Below are positions 26,326-34,481 of a stretch of DNA of 59,804 nt, piece after piece. The notes below the pieces were generated by a model. That model searched no databases. It had not been told where the DNA came from and saw only the letters and a list, made by a program, of their open reading frames with translations. Position numbers and translations under genes: made by a program. The stretch comes from an uncultured Paraprevotella sp. (lineage in GTDB: Bacteria; Bacteroidota; Bacteroidia; Bacteroidales; Bacteroidaceae). The stretch lies in contig CALUIS010000020.1 of NCBI GenBank assembly GCA_944320765.1, positions 1-59,804 of the forward strand, written 5' to 3'. The stretch's first letter is position 1. Each line of letters begins with the position of its first letter.

Positions 26326-27906
26326 CTATTCAGCCTGTCCCCGCCCGACGAAGGTCACCAGCGAGCGGGCGGGGATGACGGCGGGTTTTCCGTTGCGTAC
26401 CTTGCCGAGCGGGCGCAGGTCGTTTCCTTCCCCTTCGGCCGTCAGGTAGGGTTGCCATTGGCGCACTTTTCGGTCGTCCACGTGGAAGGTGATGTTACGG
26501 TCTTCGGGCGCGTAGTTGAGGACCACCATGACCCACGAGCCGTCGGCGTTGCGGTAGGCCGTGCACATGATGCCTTGGTTGTCCGTGTCTCCTTCCTCCA
26601 CGGTATGGCCGGAAGCGTCGGTGGCCGTGATGCCCATGCGGACGGCATCCGGTCGCACGAAGCGGCTGTAGTTGCCCAACGCCCAAAGGAGCTTGGAGTC
26701 CACCACGCGGCCTTGGCTGCCGTCGCGGTTGCCGAACTCCCTCAGCAGCCCGTCCTTGTAGTCGCCTCCCACGGCACGCCACCATTGCCAGCTGCGTGCG
26801 CCGGCATAGACGATGTCGTGGTGGATGATGCGGGCCACGTAGAGGGCGGTCTTCATCGTGCGGTCGAATCCGCCTCCTCCTCCGATCTCCTCGTCGTTGC
26901 TCATGATGCAGGTCTCCGTCTGCCAGAACTGCACGCCGTACTTGTCCAACGTGTCTTTCAGCTGGACGCGGATGTCGCGGAGCGACTTCAGGGGCGTGTT
27001 GGTCCAGTAGCTGTGTCCGGCCATCAGGCGGGGGACGTTCGGCGTGTCGCCCAGATAGGTCTCCGTGCTGTCGGGGCAGAAGAAGGACTGTATGGCGTAC
27101 CCCCGTTGCCATCCGGCCATGTGCGTGGCGAACATGCAACGGTAGTCGGACGATTCGTTGACCAGAATCCGGGTGTCCAGCCCCTTGTCCGTGAAGGCTT
27201 GGCTGAAGGCGCGGGCCAGCCGGGCCACTTCCCGGTTGGTGGCAGGCGAGCCTTCCTGTTTAGGTCCCAGCCAGTTCCAGTGTCCGTCCGGTTCGTTGAC
27301 GGGACACACGTAGGAGAGGCGGATGCCGTCGTGCCGTTCCAACCCTTCCACCACGTTGGCGGCGAAACGGGCGAAGTCGTCGTAATGCTCCGTCTTCAAG
27401 TTCAGCGTGCCGCCCCGTCCGGTGTTGGTGGCCATGCCGTTTTGGGTGTAATAGACCGGGGGCGAGTTGAAGAATCCGATGAAGGTCCGCACGCCCCGTT
27501 CCCGGGCCAGGTGCAGGAAGTTGCGCTGCCCTTCCTGCTTGGTCCAGTCGTAAGTGCCGTCCGGACGGAGGAAGCATTCCGTGCGTGTGCCCGGCGCGAT
27601 GCCGCTCTCCCGTCCTTGCTCTTGGCTGCCCGCGCCAATGTTGAAGCGCCAGATGGATAGGCCGATGCCGAGGGGTTTCCCGCCCCGGTCGTTTTCCGTG
27701 CTGAACAGCCAGTCGGCGGTCTGCCGCCTTACGCTGTCCGGCCACAGCCCGATGCGCTGCATACTCCAGGCATCGGACGCTCCGAAGCCGTCCATGGTCT
27801 GGAGGGGCGTGCCGGTTTCTATCTCAAAGTGTGAGGCGGTCTGTTGCGCCTGTATCGTGGAAGCCGTCAGGAAGACTCCGAGGGATATGACTGCTGTGCG
27901 TTTCAT
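26326..27906 (-). CDS. Secreted glycoside hydrolase family 30 (endo-beta-1,6-galactanase-like)
   Basis: 526 residues. A signal peptide (MKRTAVISLGVFLTASTIQA) precedes the (beta/alpha)8 barrel. Features: MDGFGASDAWSMQRIGLWPD, LGIGLSIWRFNIGAGS, the acid/base Glu in YVCPVNEPDGHWNW (near residue 206) and the nucleophile Glu in FWQTETCIMSNDEE. The C-terminal beta domain ends RSLVTFVGRG. The order and the NIGAGS motif resemble the GH30 galactanase subgroup, which cuts beta-1,6-galactan side chains of arabinogalactan. The exact activity is inferred. No SusC/SusD pair is nearby. Promoter at 27939-27946. Confidence 0.86.
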   Translation of the reverse strand: MKRTAVISLGVFLTASTIQAQQTASHFEIETGTPLQTMDGFGASDAWSMQRIGLWPDSVRRQTADWLFSTENDRGGKPLGIGLSIWRFNIGAGSQEQGRESGIAPGTRTECFLRPDGTYDWTKQEGQRNFLHLARERGVRTFIGFFNSPPVYYTQNGMATNTGRGGTLNLKTEHYDDFARFAANVVEGLERHDGIRLSYVCPVNEPDGHWNWLGPKQEGSPATNREVARLARAFSQAFTDKGLDTRILVNESSDYRCMFATHMAGWQRGYAIQSFFCPDSTETYLGDTPNVPRLMAGHSYWTNTPLKSLRDIRVQLKDTLDKYGVQFWQTETCIMSNDEEIGGGGGFDRTMKTALYVARIIHHDIVYAGARSWQWWRAVGGDYKDGLLREFGNRDGSQGRVVDSKLLWALGNYSRFVRPDAVRMGITATDASGHTVEEGDTDNQGIMCTAYRNADGSWVMVVLNYAPEDRNITFHVDDRKVRQWQPYLTAEGEGNDLRPLGKVRNGKPAVIPARSLVTFVGRGQAE

Positions 27907-27938
27907 GTGAAAAAATCAATTAGAGTGATAAGAATGTT

Positions 27939-27946
27939 CAAAGATA
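27939..27946 (-). promoter_or_regulatory. -7 box TATCTTTG for the GH30 gene
   Basis: Minus-strand box 33 bases before the ATG at 27906. Confidence 0.55.
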
Positions 27947-27990
27947 GGCGGTTTCATCCGGACGCGCGGTGTCCTTTATGCTTTTTTGAT

Positions 27991-27998
27991 TATTTTTG
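27991..27998 (+). promoter_or_regulatory. -7 box TAttTTTG for the aldo/keto reductase at 28031
   Basis: Plus-strand box 33 bases before the ATG. Confidence 0.5.
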
Positions 27999-28030
27999 TT
28001 TCATTCAAACCGTAAACAAGGAAAATCTGT

Positions 28031-29056
28031 ATGGTGAACGCGATTTATTCCCCGGCGGCCGACCGGTATGGAAACGGCATGGGCTACCGCCGTTGCGGGC
28101 GGAGCGGAGTCTTGTTGCCTGAAATCTCTTTGGGCTTGTGGCACAATTTCGGGGATGTCAATCCTTTGGCCAACTCGATGGCGATGGCGCATTACGCTTT
28201 CGACCACGGTGTCACGCACTTTGATCTGGCCGACAATTACGGGCCGTCGTACGGGAGTGCCGAGGAGACCTTCGGGCAAATCATGAAGAAGTCCTTCAGG
28301 CCTTACCGGGACGAGCTTTTCATCGCCACGAAAGCCGGCTATGACATGTGGCCCGGCCCGTACGGCAACTGGGGCGGCCGCAAGCACCTCATGGCCGCCA
28401 TCGACCAGAGCTTGCAGCGCATGGGGCTGGATTATGTGGACGTGTTCTACACCCACCGTTACGACCCGGACACTCCGCTCGAAGAGACCTTGCAGGCGTT
28501 GGTGGACATCGTGCGGCAGGGCAAGGCCCTTTATGTCGGGTTGTCCCGCTATCCGGCCAACAAGGCCGCGGAGGCTTACCGCTACCTGGAGGCCCGCGAC
28601 GTGCATTGCCTGCTGTATCAGGGGCGTTACAACCTGTTCGACCGTGGGCCGGAGGAGCAGGGCATATTGGAGCAGGTCCGTGAGAACGGGGTGGGGTTCA
28701 TCGCTTTTTCTCCTCTGGCGCAGGGATTGCTCACGTCGCGCTACCTTCACGGAGTGCCGGAGGATTCACGGATGGCCCAAGGGCGTTTCCTGAAGCGGGA
28801 GACGCTGACAGACGCGGTCTTGGATAAGATCCGGGCTTTGGCCGAGGTGGCGGCCGATCGCGGGCAGACGTTGGCGGAGATGTCGCTGGCTTGGGTGCTG
28901 CACCGCGAGGAAGTCACTTCCGTGATTGTGGGGGCCAGTTCCGTGGCGCAGCTGGAGGACAGCCTCAAGGCCTTGCGGAAGCCGGACTTTACGGGGCAGG
29001 AACTGGAGCGGATAGACGCGATATGCCGTTTGCCGGATGGCGGGCAGCAATCTTAA
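28031..29056 (+). CDS. Aldo/keto reductase, L-glyceraldehyde 3-phosphate reductase type
   Basis: 341 residues of the YghZ/Gpr subgroup related to potassium-channel beta subunits: YRRCGRSGVLLPEISLGLWH, Asp and Tyr in HFDLADNYGPSYGSAEETFG, Lys in IATKAGYDMWPGPYG, His in VFYTHRYDPDTPLEETL, and the NADPH end VIVGASSVAQLEDSL. The family detoxifies triose phosphate L-isomers and methylglyoxal-like carbonyls. It overlaps the convergent pseudouridine synthase gene by 4 bases. This is the fourth aldo/keto reductase in the window. Confidence 0.9.
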   Translation: MVNAIYSPAADRYGNGMGYRRCGRSGVLLPEISLGLWHNFGDVNPLANSMAMAHYAFDHGVTHFDLADNYGPSYGSAEETFGQIMKKSFRPYRDELFIATKAGYDMWPGPYGNWGGRKHLMAAIDQSLQRMGLDYVDVFYTHRYDPDTPLEETLQALVDIVRQGKALYVGLSRYPANKAAEAYRYLEARDVHCLLYQGRYNLFDRGPEEQGILEQVRENGVGFIAFSPLAQGLLTSRYLHGVPEDSRMAQGRFLKRETLTDAVLDKIRALAEVAADRGQTLAEMSLAWVLHREEVTSVIVGASSVAQLEDSLKALRKPDFTGQELERIDAICRLPDGGQQS

Positions 29057-30711
29057 AAGGGGACAGGAGCCGTGATGCGCATCGGTTTTCCGGTCACGAC
29101 ATGCCGGAAGCAGACGGATTCGGCGTGCAGGTAAAGGCGGTTGTCCGGTTGCCCGTACAGGTTGTCGCCCGCGATGGGGGAGTTCAGTCCTTCGGAGTGG
29201 GCCGCATGTACGCGGAGCTGGTGCGTGCGCCCCGTCTCGGGGTAGAAGGCGATGCGGGTGCGCCCCCCGTTCCGTTCCAGCACCTCGAAACGGGTGACGG
29301 CCATTTTCCCATGAACGGGGTCCACCACTTGCCGCGGGCGGTCGTCCGGATTGGGGCGGAGCGGCAGGCGGATGAAGCCACGGTCTTGCCGGACTTCCCC
29401 GTCAAGGAGAGCCACATACCGTTTCTTGACCGTCCTGTTTTCAAACTGCTGTTGTAGCAGGCGGTGCGCCTCTGCCGTCTTGGCCAGCAGCAACACTCCG
29501 GAGGTGTCCATGTCGAGGCGGTGTACGATGAGCGGCCCTTGCGCTTCCGGGCGGTAGGCTTGTACCCACTCTTGTACGGAAGGGGCGTTCCCCTTGCCGG
29601 GTACGGAGAGCATTCCGGCGGGCTTGTCCACGGCCAGAATCCATTCGTCCTCATACAGCACGCGGGGAGCGTCGGCGGCGTGTTTGGCGTTTTCCTGCGG
29701 GTTGGGTTCCACGTCCAGCCCTTGCAGCATGTGGCCGAGTATGGGGCCGCATTTGGCGTGGCAGGCCGGATAGAAGTCCCCGTGGCGGCGGATGTCGTGC
29801 CGGGGAGAGCTTCCCCACCAGAATTCGGCCATGGCCAAGGGGCGGAAGCCGTGGCGGTAGGCGTACTGCAGCAGTTTGGGGGCCGCGCATTCGCCGGAGC
29901 CGGAAGGCGGGGCCTGGCGGCGGGTCTCCTGGAATATCCGCCATACCGTCTTTTCCTCTCCCCGGGCGTTCAGCACGTGGTACTGCCCGAACAGCCATTC
30001 CTGCAGGGCCTCGGAACGGTGCTTGCGTTCCGTCTTAAGCGTCTGGATGCGGGCTTCCAACCGCTGTAGTTGCCGGTCCAAGTCCTCCAGCCGGTCGTCC
30101 CATTGTTTTTCCAACCGCTTGTATTCCGCTTTCAGAAACTTGCTTTCGCGTACGAGTGCGGCTTCATCCCGGTTTCCGGACGTGGCGCGGAGTTCGTCCC
30201 GCCGTCTTTTGGCCTCTTTCATGGCGGCACGTGCGGCGGACAGTTCTTTCTCTCGTTCGTCCCGGCATGTGGTTATCCGCCCGGTGAGGGCTTGGTGCAG
30301 GTTGCCCTCTTTCAGGGCGCGGATGTGCCGGTTGATGCCCGAAATCTTTTGTTCTTCCTTTTTGAAGTGGCCGTCCGGCTGGAGCAGGTCGTAGACGGGC
30401 GGCACGAAATACGGCAGGTCGTTGCGTCCGGCCAGCAGTCCGGAGTAGGCCGCGAGGAATCCGGTCCGGCCCTCTTTTTCCACGATGAGCACGCCGAACA
30501 TCTTTCCTTTTCCAGCCTCGCCGTTCCATTCCCCGCTGCGGGCGATGTGCCGCTTCACCTCTTCCGCCGCACGGACGGCCAGCGGGTGGGGATGATAGAA
30601 GAACGGGCAGGTGAACAGTCGGGGCAGCTCCCCGGGGGAAGGCTGGGGGACGAACGGGTGGAAGGGGGATGCTCCGGCAGCGGGGGCGGTTTTCTGAATA
30701 TCCAAGGACAA
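29053..30711 (-). CDS. RluA-family pseudouridine synthase with long N-terminal extension
   Basis: 552 residues, much longer than E. coli RluA (219). The catalytic domain is in the last 220: the motif HRLDMDTSGVLLLAKTAEAH (catalytic Asp of the H-R-L-D motif), KRYVALLDGEV and GRTHQLRVHAAH. Residues 1-340 hold a domain unique to Bacteroidales and related homologues, with a coiled coil (about residues 150-240, many Glu, Arg and Lys, e.g. FLKAEYKRLEKQWDDRLEDL) and a GVLIVEKEGRTGFLAAYSGL segment. The RNA target is likely rRNA or tRNA. It sits 56 bases after the truncated methylase. Confidence 0.88.
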   Translation of the reverse strand: MSLDIQKTAPAAGASPFHPFVPQPSPGELPRLFTCPFFYHPHPLAVRAAEEVKRHIARSGEWNGEAGKGKMFGVLIVEKEGRTGFLAAYSGLLAGRNDLPYFVPPVYDLLQPDGHFKKEEQKISGINRHIRALKEGNLHQALTGRITTCRDEREKELSAARAAMKEAKRRRDELRATSGNRDEAALVRESKFLKAEYKRLEKQWDDRLEDLDRQLQRLEARIQTLKTERKHRSEALQEWLFGQYHVLNARGEEKTVWRIFQETRRQAPPSGSGECAAPKLLQYAYRHGFRPLAMAEFWWGSSPRHDIRRHGDFYPACHAKCGPILGHMLQGLDVEPNPQENAKHAADAPRVLYEDEWILAVDKPAGMLSVPGKGNAPSVQEWVQAYRPEAQGPLIVHRLDMDTSGVLLLAKTAEAHRLLQQQFENRTVKKRYVALLDGEVRQDRGFIRLPLRPNPDDRPRQVVDPVHGKMAVTRFEVLERNGGRTRIAFYPETGRTHQLRVHAAHSEGLNSPIAGDNLYGQPDNRLYLHAESVCFRHVVTGKPMRITAPVPF

Positions 30712-30767
30712 TTCTTTATGCGGTTTCGGGATAGAAGCAATCCCAGTTTAACGTATCTGTTGTATTC

Positions 30768-31709
30768 TCAATCGGCAGTTTGGAGTACAGCCAGTTGCTG
30801 CCCTGTTGCAGGATGTATGATGTCGAAGGTATAGCCTCCAGGTTTCGTGTTTGCGGAGTTTCCCGGGTAAAACACGCCCTTTTCATCCACGTAGTCATAA
30901 TGGGAAACGCCGGAAAGGTCGTATTCGTTTGATTTCTTGTTCTCCTTTATCCAAGCCTTGAGTTTTTTCCGGATTTCTTTCAGGTCTGTGGTCCCGCTGT
31001 TTACAATCTCTTCGTATTTGGCTTTTATAATCGCCGCCTTGTCGGATGTTACGCTCCACTTTTCCAGATTGTCCCGATTCTTGGCATAGCACAAGACGAA
31101 TTCGTGCACCGTTGATATTTGGGTGGGGTTGTTGTCCGTTGCGGTTTCCCAGACTATCTCCCCTAAGAAGTTGCTTTCAGAGAACAGTTCCGGGGCATCG
31201 CATAAGTTCCTTAGGTTTGCGGCCTCATTGTCATCAATCGAGATGAAAATCACGCCCTTGTCCGAAAGCAGCTGCTTGGCGATGCGGAGCCGCCGGCTCA
31301 TGAACGAGAGCCACTTGGAGTGGCGGTAGGTGTCCTCGCGGTCCACAAACGAGTCGTTGTAGACGAAGTCCTTGTTGCCCGTGTTGTAAGGCGGGTCGAT
31401 GTAAATCACGTCGATGCGCCCGGCATGGGTGTAGGCCAGCGCGGTGAGGGCTTCGAGGTTGTCCCCCTCTATCAGGATATGGTTGGGCGCGTCCCCGCTG
31501 TCGCTGATGAGTGCGCGGCCTTTTACTTCGGTCAGCACGGGAAGCTCGTCGCGCAGCCGTTCTTCCGCCGCTTCGGGCTTGTCCTCCCACACCAGCCCGT
31601 AGGTCTTGCCTTTGCGGAGCAGCCCGAGCAGGGTGCTGCGCTCGCGGTCGGTCAGCCCCTCCAGTTCGCTGACGCGGCGTATCAGGTTTGTCCTATCGTC
31701 GTTGTTCAT
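30768..31709 (-). pseudogene. Truncated type III DNA methylase (Mod) fragment
   Basis: 313 residues. The N-terminal half of a beta-class N6-adenine methylase is intact: NHILIEGDNLEALTALAYTH, the catalytic motif IV VIYIDPPYNTGNKDFVYNDS, WLSFMSRRLRIAKQLLSDKG then VIFISIDDNEAANLRNL. In this class the SAM-binding F-x-G-x-G motif lies towards the C-terminus, after the recognition region. Here the frame stops after GGYTFDIIHPATG plus ten unrelated residues, so that motif is missing; full-length Mod proteins are roughly twice as long. No res helicase gene is present. A promoter (31736-31743) remains. I judge it an inactive remnant. Confidence 0.82.
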
Positions 31710-31735
31710 TTACGGTATTGTCTTGGTTCTGCCTG

Positions 31736-31743
31736 CAAAGGTA
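31736..31743 (-). promoter_or_regulatory. -7 box TACCTTTG before the truncated methylase
   Basis: Minus-strand box 27 bases from the ATG at 31709, apparently intact. Confidence 0.5.
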
Positions 31744-31860
31744 TGAAATATCAATTATAAAGAGGGCGGAGAGGAGGAAAAGTCTTCAAAAAGGTTGCGG
31801 CGGCACACGGGCATCTGCAGATTTGTGGGGGAGCGTATGGAGGCTTCGCGAAAAAAGCAC

Positions 31861-31868
31861 TAACTTTG
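31861..31868 (+). promoter_or_regulatory. -7 box TAacTTTG for serB
   Basis: Plus-strand box 35 bases before the ATG at 31903. Confidence 0.55.
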
Positions 31869-31902
31869 CGGGAAAAGCGGACGAACTGAAAAAACATAAG
31901 AT

Positions 31903-33135
31903 ATGGAAACCAACGCAGAATTGATCATGGTGCGCATCACAGGCGAGGACCGGCCGGGCCTGACGGCCTCCGTGATGGGGGTGCTGGCGCGCTACGGCGT
32001 GACGATATTGGACATCGGGCAGGCCGACATCCATAACACGCTGACCCTCGGCCTGCTCATACGGGTGACGGAGGAGTATGCCGGGTACGTGATGAAGGAC
32101 CTCTTGTTCCAGGCCACGGAGCTGGGCGTGAACATCCGCTTCTACCCCGTGAAGAAGGACGAGTACGAGGAGTGGGTGGACATGCAGGGCAAGAACCGCT
32201 ACATCCTGACGCTGCTGGGACGCAAGCTATCGGCCCGGCAGATCGCGGCGGTGGCCACCGTGCTGGCGGAGCAGGGGCTGAACATCGACGCCATCAAGCG
32301 GCTCACGGGGCGCATCCCCCTGGACGAGCGGAAGGAGAACATCCGGGCGTGCATCGAGTTCTCCGTGCGCGGCACGCCGAAGGACCGCGAGGCCATGCAG
32401 TCGGAGCTGCTGAAGCTGTCCAGCGAGCTGGGGATGGACTTCTCCTTCCAGCTGGACAACATGTACCGCCGCATGCGACGCCTGATCTGCTTCGACATGG
32501 ACTCCACGCTGATCGAGACGGAGGTCATCGACGAGCTGGCCGAGCGGGCCGGGGTGGGCGAGAAGGTGAGGGCCATCACGGAGCGGGCCATGCGCGGGGA
32601 AATCGACTTCAAGGAGAGCTTCACCGAGCGGGTGGCCTTGCTGAAGGGGCTGGACGTGTCCGTCATGGAGGACATCGCCCGCAACCTGCCCATCACCGAG
32701 GGGGTGGACCGCCTGATGTACGTGCTCAAGCAGTACGGCTACAAGATTGCCATCCTCTCCGGCGGCTTCACCTATTTCGGGAATTACCTGAAGGGCAAGT
32801 ACGACATCGACTACGTGTACGCCAACGAGCTGGAAGTCGAGGACGGCAAGCTGACGGGACGCTACGTGGGCGAAATCGTGGACGGGCGGCGCAAGGCGGA
32901 GCTGCTGAAGCTCATCGCGCAGGTGGAACACGTGAACCTGGCCCAGACCATCGCCGTGGGCGACGGGGCGAACGACCTGCCCATGTTGTCCGAGGCCGGG
33001 CTGGGCATCGCCTTCCACGCCAAGCCGCGCGTGGCGGCCAACGCCAAGCAGTCCATCAACACGATAGGCCTGGACGGCGTGCTGTACTTCCTGGGCTTCA
33101 AGGATTCTTATCTGGACGAGAGGGGACGGCTGTAA
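31903..33135 (+). CDS. serB: Phosphoserine phosphatase with ACT domains
   Basis: 410 residues. Two ACT-like regulatory domains fill the N-terminal 185 residues (IMVRITGEDRPGLTASVMGV; YILTLLGRKLSARQIAAVAT). The HAD phosphatase follows: motif I CFDMDSTLIETEVIDELAER (nucleophile Asp), the Ser of motif II in AILSGGFTYFG, and Lys plus Asp of motifs III and IV in AVGDGANDLPMLSEAGLGIA. It makes L-serine from phosphoserine; the ACT domains suggest amino-acid feedback control. An AlaX-like gene follows after 12 bases. Confidence 0.95.
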   Translation: METNAELIMVRITGEDRPGLTASVMGVLARYGVTILDIGQADIHNTLTLGLLIRVTEEYAGYVMKDLLFQATELGVNIRFYPVKKDEYEEWVDMQGKNRYILTLLGRKLSARQIAAVATVLAEQGLNIDAIKRLTGRIPLDERKENIRACIEFSVRGTPKDREAMQSELLKLSSELGMDFSFQLDNMYRRMRRLICFDMDSTLIETEVIDELAERAGVGEKVRAITERAMRGEIDFKESFTERVALLKGLDVSVMEDIARNLPITEGVDRLMYVLKQYGYKIAILSGGFTYFGNYLKGKYDIDYVYANELEVEDGKLTGRYVGEIVDGRRKAELLKLIAQVEHVNLAQTIAVGDGANDLPMLSEAGLGIAFHAKPRVAANAKQSINTIGLDGVLYFLGFKDSYLDERGRL

Positions 33136-33147
33136 AAACGGGACTGT

Positions 33148-33627
33148 ATGGAGGAAGAAGCATTGACGCTGAACGCGCACAACAAGGCGGAATACCCGCC
33201 CATGCACACGTGCGAGCATATCCTGAACCAGACGATGGTGAGGATGTTCGGGTGCGGACGCTCGAAGGACGCGCACATCGAACGGAAGAAGAGCAAAATC
33301 AACTACGACCTGCCGGAAGAGCCTACGGGGGAGCAGGTGGCGGAAATCGCCCGGAGGGTGAACGAGGTCATCGCGGCCGACCTGCCCGTGACGTATGAGT
33401 ACGTCGGGCGCGGGGCCGTCCCGGCGGGCGTCCCGCTGGACCGCCTGCCCGGCGCGGCGGAGGACACGCTGCGTCTGGTGAGGGTGGGGGACTACGACGT
33501 GTGCGCCTGCATCGGGGCGCACGTGGAGCATACCGCCCAGATCGGGACGTTCCACATCAACAGCACCAGCTACCGGGACGGCCGGTTCCGCATCGTGTTC
33601 AAGCTGCTGGACAGCACGTGGGGATAG
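33148..33627 (+). CDS. AlaX-like tRNA-editing domain protein
   Basis: 159 residues of the ThrRS/AlaRS second additional domain type. The zinc ligands are visible: MHTCEHILNQ (H-x3-H near residues 24-28) and CACIGAHVEHT (C-x3-H near residues 117-121). Stand-alone forms hydrolyse mischarged Ser- or Gly-tRNA(Ala). The C-terminal part (GTFHINSTSYRDGRFRIVFK) is short compared with full AlaX proteins. Position right after serB would fit protection from seryl mischarging when serine rises, but this is inference. Confidence 0.8.
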   Translation: MEEEALTLNAHNKAEYPPMHTCEHILNQTMVRMFGCGRSKDAHIERKKSKINYDLPEEPTGEQVAEIARRVNEVIAADLPVTYEYVGRGAVPAGVPLDRLPGAAEDTLRLVRVGDYDVCACIGAHVEHTAQIGTFHINSTSYRDGRFRIVFKLLDSTWG

Positions 33628-33667
33628 CGTCCGCAGGTAGTTCGTTCCGAAACGCCATCCCCGATGC

Positions 33668-34218
33668 CGGAATGTCGCAAAATCCCCTGAAATCCTGCCA
33701 AAAAGTAAGGTTTCCCGCCTGATTCCGCGTCCGTGCGGCGGGCGGTAGAGACGCGATTAATCGCGTCTGTACATAAAAAACGGGCGGGAGAACTGCTCGT
33801 ATGGAGCATTTCTCCGCCTCGGCGGGCGTTTTTGTGCGGCAAAAACGGAATTTCTTTGCTGAAAGAAATTTTTTTCTTGCCGCAAAGACGAAAATTTCTT
33901 GCCGCAAAGACGTCAGCGGGCGTGTGGAAAGCGGGGAAAAACGGGGCTTCGGACGGCCTTTTCTTTCTAATTGGAGACTTTCCGCGCACAAAATCCATTT
34001 GTCTTTTTGCAAGCTTTCCCCTTCACGGGCTGACGCGGGGGCGGCATTTGTCCGCACGGCGTCCCGTGGCGGGCGGCGAAGTGTCGCGGAAAGCGGGCTT
34101 CCGGCTTTCATCCTGCACTTCCGCAGGGCCGCGAGGCTTGCGTATTTTCGTCCGCCCCTGTCCTTGCGTCCTTTTGCGCGATTCCCGCGGGGCCGGTTTT
34201 GACGTTTTGACAGAATGA
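33668..34218 (-). repeat. Dispersed non-coding repeat, copy 2 (inverted)
   Basis: Aligns, reverse-complemented, with 10690-11245. The shared end has the 17-mer TGTCAAAACGTCAAAAC at 34196-34212 (minus strand). The stem AATTTCTTT-gctg-AAAGAAATT (33849-33870) keeps its pairing while its loop differs from copy 1. At 33749-33768 copy 2 has a perfect 20-base palindrome, AGACGCGATTAATCGCGTCT, where copy 1 has unrelated bases. Open frames here (for example 33733-34218 plus, 33599-34111 minus) are repeat by-products. Confidence 0.85.
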
Positions 34219-34261
34219 TATTTCAGGCTTTTCTTCCCGGAGCGTGTCCTGACAGGCAAGA

Positions 34262-34360
34262 CAAGAAAAAGGCTCTCTCCCGAGAGCCTGATTCCCAATT
34301 TAAATCCAAAACGATATAAAGAAATTGTATGAATGTGGTTATGCTTGCTTGTCTTGTATG
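34262..34360 (-). ncRNA. Candidate small RNA of about 95 bases
   Basis: Minus strand: -7 box TATCTTTG at 34374-34367, with TTG 20 bases upstream, a predicted start near 34360, an AT-rich body and a terminator hairpin AGGCTCTC-GGGA-GAGAGCCT (34289-34270) running into TTTTTCTTG. No open frame with a ribosome site fits. The promoter is embedded next to the amylase terminator, so it is a separate unit. I cannot assign it to a known RNA family. Confidence 0.5.
34270..34289 (-). terminator. Terminator of the candidate small RNA
   Basis: 8-bp stem with 4-base loop, followed on the minus strand by five T (34270-34266). Confidence 0.7.
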
Positions 34361-34366
34361 ACAGTG

Positions 34367-34374
34367 CAAAGATA
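34367..34374 (-). promoter_or_regulatory. -7 box TATCTTTG of the candidate small RNA
   Basis: An ATTG lies 20 bases upstream on the minus strand, matching three of four bases of the -33 TTTG element. Confidence 0.55.
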
Positions 34375-34380
34375 CTATGG

Positions 34381-34432
34381 AAAACGGGAACCCGCAATCG
34401 CTTGTTTCAGTGATTTTGCAGGTTCCCGTTTT
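34381..34432 (-). terminator. Terminator of the amylase gene
   Basis: A 12-bp stem, AAAACGGGAACC (34381-34392) with GGTTCCCGTTTT (34421-34432), with A and T tracts on both sides; it works in either direction. Confidence 0.65.
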
Positions 34433-34481
34433 TACCTGAAAAGGATGAGTGCCCGCCGCCTTTTTAAGGATGCGCCGGCAT

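Noticed and set aside
26323..27660. 445-codon open frame on the plus strand
   Set aside because: Antisense to the GH30 gene; composition dominated by Val, Gly and Arg.
32227..33555. 442-codon minus-strand frame and a parallel 408-codon plus-strand frame at 32172-33398
   Set aside because: Shadows of serB and the AlaX-like gene. Both read through the highly GC-rich third positions.
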